In this document: positions 1 through 5,419 of the stretch, piece after piece
Numbering within the stretch: the stretch's first letter is position 1
Layout of the letters: each line of letters begins with the position of its first letter
Assembly: GCA_002292955.1 (NCBI GenBank)
Contig: DBCH01000076.1
Span: forward strand, 4,189-11,053
Length of the DNA stretch: 6,865 bases
DNA from: Microbacteriaceae bacterium UBA963
Lineage (GTDB): Bacteria > Actinomycetota > Actinomycetes > Actinomycetales > Microbacteriaceae
Reading direction: 5' to 3'
The notes under the pieces: generated by a model
Database searches by the model: none
What the model saw: only the letters and a program-made list of their open reading frames with translations
What the model was told of the DNA's origin: nothing
Position numbers and translations under genes: made by a program

Positions 1-1558
1 CCACCCACGGGTCTCCGGAAATTCCGGTGATCAGGGTGAACTGCGAACTGGGGCACAGGTCCAACGTTGAGTACTTTGTGATGTTGTCTCCCACCCAGGC
101 GTGCGGAAGAGGCGAGCCCGGCACCGTTGACGGCTGGTAGTACAGCTCAGGGTCTCTCGTGGGCTTTGGTTTCTTCGAACCGTCAGAGAGCACGGCAGAG
201 GACTCGTAAAACTGTCCCATTTCAACGCCGTGACAGTTGAACTCGTAGTCCTTGAGCTGTAGCGCCTTCGCGAGGGCAGCACGCTTGACGCGAGCCTCGG
301 GAGTGTTGTCCTTGCGATTACGAACCTGCTCCGCCATCTCTTGCTCGTTCTTGGCTTTGTCGAAACCGAGAGCCGTGAAGATGTCGGCGAACTCGCGCGC
401 CGACTTGTTGGCGCGCAACACGATTTGCTTCGCTACGGGAGCACGCTCGGGTGAGTAGGTCTCCAAGAGTTCCGGTCCGGCATACCCCTTGATCACGGAC
501 GCAAATTTCCAGGCGAGGTTGTAGGAATCCTGCACCGACGTGTTTGACCCGAGGCCGTTGCTCGGCGGGTGACGGTGCACGGCATCTCCGCCACAAAAAA
601 CACGACCCTTCTGCAGGTGCGTCGCATATGTCTCGTTGACGCCCCAGAGCGAGTAGCCCTGAATCTCCACCTCGAGATCCGGCATACCGAGAAGGTTGCG
701 CACAATCTGGGTCGCTACTTCTTCGTTCATTTCGGGTGCGGGCTGGCTGATGTCATACCCCCACACAATCAACCACTCGTTCCACGGGCGCACCATGCGC
801 ACGAGGCCCGTGCCGATTCCACCCACGTTCGCTCCTGGTTGCACGACCCAATAGAGAACCGAGGGGCGGTGGCCCACAAACTGTTCGATGTCGGCCTTGA
901 ACGTGATGTTCATGGAGCCCGCGATATCCATGGCGCCTTCAAAAGGTAGGCCGAGTTCGTCGGCAACTTTTGACCGACCACCATCGGCCGCATAGAGATA
1001 CTTGGCCCGAATCGCGTACTCCGTTCCGGTCACCCGGTCGAGCACCGTCACGGTCACCCCGTCGGCGTCTTGCACGTGGCTGAGGTACTCGCTGGAGAAG
1101 CGTGCCTGGGTGCCCTCGCGCATGGCGTTCTTGACGAGGATTGGCTCGAGGTAGGTCTGCGGAATGTCGCAGTTGAGCGTAGGTGAGGCCGACTCGTAGT
1201 CGGCGTGACGATCGGGGCGTGTTCCCCACGTGAGAATGCGGCCCAATTCCTCGCCCGCAATCGAGGTGCAAAAGACGGTGTCACCAATCATGTGATGCGG
1301 GGTGGCCTCGGCGTTGACCTGATCCTCAATGCCCATCTCGCGGAAGAATTCCATGGTGCGCTGGTTCGTGATGTGCGCTCGGGGGGTGTTGGCTGTCCAC
1401 CGGTACTTGGTGAGCATGATGTTCTTCACGCCGAGCCGGGACAGGGCCAGCGCCATGCTCGCTCCCGCGGGGCCCGAACCGATAATGACCACATCTGTTT
1501 CGACCATTGCCGAAGTGGGGACCTCGGTCTCGTCGATTCCATCACTAAAAACTGCCAT
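1..1558 (-). CDS. FAD-dependent aromatic hydroxylase (phenol/2,4-dichlorophenol monooxygenase type), 3' end truncated by window
   Basis: Predicted flavoprotein monooxygenase that uses NAD(P)H and O2 to hydroxylate a phenolic or related aromatic ring in the cytoplasm. I translated it on the minus strand: 519 codons are visible without a stop before the window edge. Seen: an N-terminal FAD dinucleotide-binding motif GSGPAG (residues 27-32), a HITNQRTMEFFRDMG-like substrate/FAD segment at about 62-76 (here REMG), the mid-protein DG motif AADGGRS (190-196), and the second FAD motif GGDAVHRHPPSNGLGSNTS (323-341) followed by QD and NLAWKF. The HRHPP..GLGSNTS form is characteristic of the TfdB/PheA branch. 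Residues after about 440 (HGVEMGQFYESSAV) begin the thioredoxin-like C-terminal dimerisation domain of this family. TfdB-type enzymes run to roughly 600 residues, so about 80 are probably missing. The start at 1558 has only a weak purine-rich stretch (AGAGAAAG) upstream. Met18 (1507) is an alternative that would put the N-terminus closer to the usual MxxETDVxVVG family start. The substrate cannot be read from sequence. It is divergent from an ABC exporter operon. Family call is strong; the exact reaction is open. Confidence 0.93.
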   Translation of the reverse strand, partial: MAVFSDGIDETEVPTSAMVETDVVIIGSGPAGASMALALSRLGVKNIMLTKYRWTANTPRAHITNQRTMEFFREMGIEDQVNAEATPHHMIGDTVFCTSIAGEELGRILTWGTRPDRHADYESASPTLNCDIPQTYLEPILVKNAMREGTQARFSSEYLSHVQDADGVTVTVLDRVTGTEYAIRAKYLYAADGGRSKVADELGLPFEGAMDIAGSMNITFKADIEQFVGHRPSVLYWVVQPGANVGGIGTGLVRMVRPWNEWLIVWGYDISQPAPEMNEEVATQIVRNLLGMPDLEVEIQGYSLWGVNETYATHLQKGRVFCGGDAVHRHPPSNGLGSNTSVQDSYNLAWKFASVIKGYAGPELLETYSPERAPVAKQIVLRANKSAREFADIFTALGFDKAKNEQEMAEQVRNRKDNTPEARVKRAALAKALQLKDYEFNCHGVEMGQFYESSAVLSDGSKKPKPTRDPELYYQPSTVPGSPLPHAWVGDNITKYSTLDLCPSSQFTLITGISGDPWV

Positions 1559-1657
1559 GGGGTTAAGCACTTTCTCTTTGGGGCACCATTGCCTTCTCCA
1601 CACACTAAAGCAGTCAGCCCCGCAGGGCGATAGCCTCAATATTGGAGGAGAACCGCA
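1559..1657. promoter_or_regulatory. Divergent intergenic region between monooxygenase and exporter operon
   Basis: These 99 bases separate two divergently read start codons, so promoters for both directions are expected here or just inside the genes. I looked for -35/-10 pairs on both strands and found none convincing. The best plus-strand candidate, TTGGGG (1578-1583) with a poor -10 about 17 bases on, matches only about half the consensus at each box. Two small symmetric elements are present: GCCC/GGGC around a CGCA loop (1617-1628), and the 8-base palindrome CAATATTG (1637-1644) just before the exporter ribosome-binding site. The latter could be part of an operator, but its arms are too short to claim one. 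No adjacent regulator gene is visible in the window. Confidence 0.5.
1644..1650 (+). promoter_or_regulatory. Ribosome-binding site of first exporter gene
   Basis: GGAGGAG lies seven bases upstream of the ATG at 1658, a near-ideal Shine-Dalgarno sequence and spacing. It fixes the start of the first ABC half-transporter. CCTC at 1634-1637 could pair with GAGG at 1645-1648, which might weakly mask this site in the mRNA. Confidence 0.85.
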
Positions 1658-3598
1658 ATGACATCGACCGCGTCGGGCGCAAGCGCAGCATCTTCTGCCG
1701 ACGCACCGGTTAACCGTCCCCGCACGGTCTCGACGCTGATGCGCCTGCACCCCTTTGTCAAAGGTTCGTATACCCGACTCACCTTGGGCATTGGGACTGC
1801 CATCGTGGGGGCCGTCGTTGCACTGGCGATTCCCGTTGTGCTGTCGTGGATTGTTGATGGGCCGCTGACCACCCTCGATACCGCCCAAATCTTTCCCGCC
1901 GTCGGCCTGATTGCTGCCCTCGGTGTTCTCGAGGCTCTGCTCATCGCGCTGCGCCGGTGGCTCGTGCTCAAACCCGGAACGCACGTGGACGGCGCCATGC
2001 GCAAGTCGATATACAACCATCTGCAACAACTGCCACTGGCATTCCACGACAAGTGGCAGAGCGGGCAATTGCTCTCGCGGGCGATGAGCGACATCAGCAC
2101 CGTGCGTCGCTGGATTTCTTTTGGGTTCGTGATGCTGACCGTCAACGTGATCACAATCGTTGCGGGCTTCGCCATGCTGTTCTTTTGGAATCCTGTGATG
2201 GCGGCAGTCTTCACGGCATGCTCGCTACCCATGCTCTTTTTTGGGATTCGATTCGAACTCCGCTACCGAGCCCTCTCCCGCTCAGCTCAAGATCAAGCCG
2301 GCGATGTGGCCACGAACGTTGAGGAGTCGGTTCACGGAATTAGAGTACTCAAGGCTTTCGGGCGGAGCACCTTCGCACTGGACGGTTTCTCCGCCCGCGC
2401 CAAGCGACTTCGGAGAACCGAAACGACGAAGGGTGTGGTCATAGGCAACTTCACTCTCGGACTCACGGTTCTCGAGGCCGTCGCCTACGCGCTCTCGCTC
2501 GTGGTGGGCATCTTTCTCGTCTCCTCGGGTGCCATCACTGTCGGCGTGCTGTTCGCCTTCTTCACCACGGCCGCCGTGTTGCGGTGGCCGCTGGACTCCA
2601 TTGGTTTTCTTTTGCAGCTGACAATTGATGCCCGAACAGCCCTCGACCGTTTCTTCGAAGTGATTGATGAACCGGTGCGTGTGGAGGAGGCGGCGCATCC
2701 GCGAGAGTTGCCCGCAGACAGAGGGTCACTCATCTTCGAGAATGTCTCGTTTAAGTTTGCCGACGCGCCCGAGGGTGCATCACCGCTCCTGAGAGATCTC
2801 AGCCTGGCGGTTCGCCCGGGCGAAACCATGGCCGTTGTGGGCCTGACTGGCTCCGGTAAAACCACACTGACCGGTCTCACGACCCGACTGTACGACGTAA
2901 CGGCCGGGCGCATTCTGGTTGATGGCGTCGACATTCGTGACGCGCGCCTGTCGGACCTCCGTTCTCGCGTTGCCATGGCTTTCGAAGACGCCACTCTCTT
3001 TTCCATGTCTGTCCGGGAGAATGTGCTGCTCGGGCGTCCCGACCTTCTTTACCCCGCGGGGGAGGCCGAGCAGGCCGCATCCGATCAACTGCTGTCTCAG
3101 GCGTTAGAAATCGCGCAGGCCGATTTTGTGTATTCCCTGCCGGACGGCATCGACACCAAGATCGGCGAAGAGGGGCTGAGCCTCTCCGGCGGACAGCGTC
3201 AGAGGCTCGCCTTGGCTCGTGCCATCGTGACGCAACCCGCGGTGCTGGTTCTCGACGACCCTTTGTCGGCACTGGACGTGACAACAGAGCAGCAGGTCGA
3301 GGCAGCCCTCCGGCGGGTCCTGGCCACGACAACCGCTCTGATCGTTGCCCACCGCCCTTCCACAGTGATGCTGGCCGACCGAGTCGCCGTGCTCCACGAG
3401 GGCCGCATCGCCGAGGTGGGAACTCACTCCGAGCTACTGGCCCGGTCTGCTCTCTACCGACACATCATCTCCTCGGAAAGTGACGAGCCTCACGAGCTCT
3501 CCGATGCCACGGGGGACAACGAGGTCGTCATTGATACCGGCGCCCAAGCCTTGGGCGAGGTCGACGGCACAGACGGCGTTCGGGGGATCCTGCCATGA
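1658..3598 (+). CDS. ABC exporter half-transporter, subunit with degenerate ATPase site
   Basis: A 646-residue membrane protein with an N-terminal six-helix exporter domain (hydrophobic segments near residues 40-65, 78-98, 150-175, 178-200, 258-290, 293-325) and a C-terminal nucleotide-binding domain (about 355-600). Seen: Walker A GLTGSGKT (395-402, Lys401), X-loop TKIGEEG, canonical signature LSGGQ (509-513), Walker B VLVLDD (529-534), D-loop SALD (537-540) and switch His565. Three positions are non-canonical: Asp534 replaces the catalytic glutamate, Glu443 sits where the Q-loop glutamine belongs (AFEDATLF), and Phe367 replaces the usual A-loop tyrosine. By family knowledge (TM287/288, BmrCD, LmrCD, TmrAB) this marks the subunit that contributes the Walker motifs of the degenerate site in a heterodimer. 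It has about ten more residues than its partner between Q-loop and signature (around 460-480), and an acidic, probably disordered tail of about 45 residues after the ATPase domain. Start set by a strong GGAGGAG. The next gene overlaps by four bases, so the two are co-translated. Substrate unknown; lipid, drug or siderophore-type cargo cannot be separated from sequence. Confidence 0.95.
   Translation: MTSTASGASAASSADAPVNRPRTVSTLMRLHPFVKGSYTRLTLGIGTAIVGAVVALAIPVVLSWIVDGPLTTLDTAQIFPAVGLIAALGVLEALLIALRRWLVLKPGTHVDGAMRKSIYNHLQQLPLAFHDKWQSGQLLSRAMSDISTVRRWISFGFVMLTVNVITIVAGFAMLFFWNPVMAAVFTACSLPMLFFGIRFELRYRALSRSAQDQAGDVATNVEESVHGIRVLKAFGRSTFALDGFSARAKRLRRTETTKGVVIGNFTLGLTVLEAVAYALSLVVGIFLVSSGAITVGVLFAFFTTAAVLRWPLDSIGFLLQLTIDARTALDRFFEVIDEPVRVEEAAHPRELPADRGSLIFENVSFKFADAPEGASPLLRDLSLAVRPGETMAVVGLTGSGKTTLTGLTTRLYDVTAGRILVDGVDIRDARLSDLRSRVAMAFEDATLFSMSVRENVLLGRPDLLYPAGEAEQAASDQLLSQALEIAQADFVYSLPDGIDTKIGEEGLSLSGGQRQRLALARAIVTQPAVLVLDDPLSALDVTTEQQVEAALRRVLATTTALIVAHRPSTVMLADRVAVLHEGRIAEVGTHSELLARSALYRHIISSESDEPHELSDATGDNEVVIDTGAQALGEVDGTDGVRGILP
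3582..3598 (+). promoter_or_regulatory. ATGA stop-start overlap with internal ribosome-binding site
   Basis: The stop codon of the first exporter gene (TGA, 3596-3598) overlaps the start codon of the second (ATG, 3595-3597). A GGGGGA stretch (3582-3587) lies seven bases before that ATG, inside the upstream coding region. This is the usual arrangement for translational coupling and would favour equal amounts of the two subunits, as a 1:1 heterodimer needs. Confidence 0.85.
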
Positions 3599-5403
3599 GC
3601 GTGACCGGAGTCAACGGCGAAGAGCGGAACGACTTTACGCGCGCCGAAAACAAGCGCCTGCGGGCCCGAAGCGCGAGACTTGCGGGCGAACTCGTGCGTC
3701 CGGTGCGCTGGCCCATTGCCGGAAGCGGAATCCTCATCGTGCTGGGCACGCTGTGTTCGGTGGCGGGCCCCGCACTGATTGCCTTGGGTATCGACCAGGC
3801 CCTCCCGGCTCTCACCAACTCGGGCGACTGGACCCCCGTTCTTCTCATTGCTGCCGCCTACGCGGCAACGGGTCTCCTGGGCGGTTTGTTTCGATCGGGG
3901 TATTTTCGAAATTCTGCGCGCATCAGCCAGCGGGTTATTTACCATCTCCGGGTCCGCTTGTTCCGGAAGACTCAAAACCTCAGCATGTCGTTTCACGAGA
4001 AGTACACGTCCGGGCGTGTGATTGCCCGACAAACCAGCGACCTCGACACTCTTCGCGAGTTTCTGGATTCCGGTGTCGAAGACCTTGTCAGCGGTGTGCT
4101 GTTCATGGTCTTCACGGCGGTAGCGCTCATTGCACTCGATCCCTCGAGCATGCTCCCCGTGCTCGTTTCGTTTGTTCCTCTCTTCTTTTTCGCCTGGTGG
4201 TTCTCCCTGCGATCGCGCAAGGCGTTCCGCGCGTCACGCATCTATTCGGCTCGGCTGATTGTGCAGTTTGTGGAGACAATGACCGGCATCCGTGCCGTGA
4301 AGGCGTTCCGTCGAGAGCGCCGCAATGAGGAGACCTACGGCACTGAGGTCGACAACTACCGCATGGCTAATCAGACCGTCATCGCCCTGTTTGGAATCTT
4401 TGATCCAGGCTTGAAGCTTGTAGCCAATCTGGTGATGGCGGTCGTGCTGCTCCTGGGAGCCTTGCGGGTGCTCGACGGGGCAATGGAAGTGGGGGTTCTG
4501 CTCGCTGCCGTGCTCTACGTGCGTCGCATCTTTGACCCGATTGCCGACCTCGCGTTTTTCTACAACGGGATGCAGAGTGCCGGAAGCGCGCTCGAGAAAA
4601 TCTCGGGAGTGCTTGAAGAAGAGCCGGGCGTTCCGGAGCCCGCAAATCCCACTCCCCTGCCCGCGGCATTGGGGGCACTCGATTTCCGTTCCGTCTCATT
4701 CAGTTACGTTGCCGACCAGCCGGTGCTGCCAGACTTCGAACTCCATATTCCCGCTGGTCAGACGGTGGCACTTGTCGGCACCACTGGCGCTGGCAAGTCA
4801 ACCCTGGCAAAGCTCCTCGCGCGTTTTTACGATCCCAGCTCGGGCTCGGTCTCTCTCGATGGCATAAACCTGCGCGACCTGTCCAACGACGATCTTCGGC
4901 GAGCCGTGGTGATGGTCACGCAGGAGGCTTATCTCTTTTCGGGCTCCGTGAGCGACAACCTGCGCATCGGTCGCCCGGACGCGTCTCAGGCAGACATTGA
5001 ATCAGCCGCGCGAGCCGTGGGAGCACACGAGTTCATCCTGTCGTTGCCCGAAGGCTACGAGACCGACGTCAATAAGCGTGGTGGCCGACTCTCATCCGGT
5101 CAACGCCAATTGCTGTCATTTGCCCGCGCGTTTTTGGCCGACCCCGCAGTTCTCGTGCTGGATGAGGCCACGGCACTCCTGGACATCCCCAGCGAGCGTC
5201 TGGTTCAACGCGGGCTGCAAACGCTGCTCGCCGACCGCACGGCCATCATCATCGCCCATCGCCTGTCGACCGTGGCTATTGCCGACAGAGTGCTTGTGAT
5301 GGAGCACGGGAGAATTGTTGAAGACGGAGCTCCCGCCGACCTCATCGCCGGCACGGGGCAGTTCGCGACTCTTCACCGGGCGTGGCGCGACTCGCTCGCC
5401 TAA
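3595..5403 (+). CDS. ABC exporter half-transporter, catalytically competent partner subunit
   Basis: A 602-residue half-transporter, the predicted heterodimer partner of the gene just upstream. The membrane domain spans about residues 39-325 (six hydrophobic segments near 39-68, 80-98, 155-178, 183-202, 265-292, 296-320), with a typical first cytoplasmic-loop region FHEKYTSGRVIARQTSDLD near 133-151. The nucleotide-binding domain (about 360-602) has a complete hydrolytic set: A-loop Tyr371, Walker A GTTGAGKS (395-402, Lys401), Q-loop Gln443, Walker B VLVLDE with catalytic Glu524, and switch His555. Its signature is LSSGQ (499-503) rather than LSGGQ, and its X-loop reads TDVNKRG where TxVGExG is usual. 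In a heterodimer, this signature and X-loop face the partner's degenerate Walker site, while this subunit's good Walker motifs face the partner's canonical LSGGQ. The changes therefore fall consistently on one of the two ATP sites. The last three codons and stop lie in the left arm of the convergent hairpin. Transport direction (export) is inferred from the TMD-NBD fusion. Cargo unknown. Confidence 0.95.
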   Translation: MSVTGVNGEERNDFTRAENKRLRARSARLAGELVRPVRWPIAGSGILIVLGTLCSVAGPALIALGIDQALPALTNSGDWTPVLLIAAAYAATGLLGGLFRSGYFRNSARISQRVIYHLRVRLFRKTQNLSMSFHEKYTSGRVIARQTSDLDTLREFLDSGVEDLVSGVLFMVFTAVALIALDPSSMLPVLVSFVPLFFFAWWFSLRSRKAFRASRIYSARLIVQFVETMTGIRAVKAFRRERRNEETYGTEVDNYRMANQTVIALFGIFDPGLKLVANLVMAVVLLLGALRVLDGAMEVGVLLAAVLYVRRIFDPIADLAFFYNGMQSAGSALEKISGVLEEEPGVPEPANPTPLPAALGALDFRSVSFSYVADQPVLPDFELHIPAGQTVALVGTTGAGKSTLAKLLARFYDPSSGSVSLDGINLRDLSNDDLRRAVVMVTQEAYLFSGSVSDNLRIGRPDASQADIESAARAVGAHEFILSLPEGYETDVNKRGGRLSSGQRQLLSFARAFLADPAVLVLDEATALLDIPSERLVQRGLQTLLADRTAIIIAHRLSTVAIADRVLVMEHGRIVEDGAPADLIAGTGQFATLHRAWRDSLA

Positions 5404-5419
5404 GCCGTTAGGCGAGCGA
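5392..5419. terminator. Shared bidirectional hairpin spanning both convergent stop codons
   Basis: A perfect inverted repeat: TCGCTCGCCTAA (5392-5403) and TTAGGCGAGCGA (5408-5419) form a 12-bp stem around a four-base GCCG loop. The stem includes both stop codons and the last three codons of both genes. Placement at the 3' ends of convergent transcription units fits a two-way intrinsic terminator. No T-run follows the stem on either strand, so it would be of the tail-less kind proposed for actinobacteria, or act as an mRNA 3'-end stabiliser. The hairpin is directly seen; its termination role is inferred. Confidence 0.72.

Noticed and set aside
569..949. Plus-strand open frame (126 codons) within the monooxygenase region
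   Set aside because: It is the reverse complement of the segment encoding the second FAD motif and the preceding substrate domain, which read cleanly as a conserved flavoprotein on the minus strand.
1578..1606. Sigma-70-like promoter TTGGGG with a CACACT box in the divergent region
   Set aside because: Each box matches only about half of the consensus, which is expected by chance in a region of this size.
1636..2232. Minus-strand open frame (198 codons) antisense to the exporter membrane domain
   Set aside because: Its composition (Ser/Thr/Arg/Ala-rich, low in hydrophobic core) fits antisense translation of membrane-protein codons. The plus strand is unambiguous, and extending it would occupy the divergent promoter region.
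3480..4328. Plus-strand frame (282 codons) overlapping the junction of the two exporter genes
   Set aside because: It is out of frame with two proteins that both carry complete, ordered family motifs. The Arg/Ser/Pro/Cys-rich product is typical of a +1 shadow.
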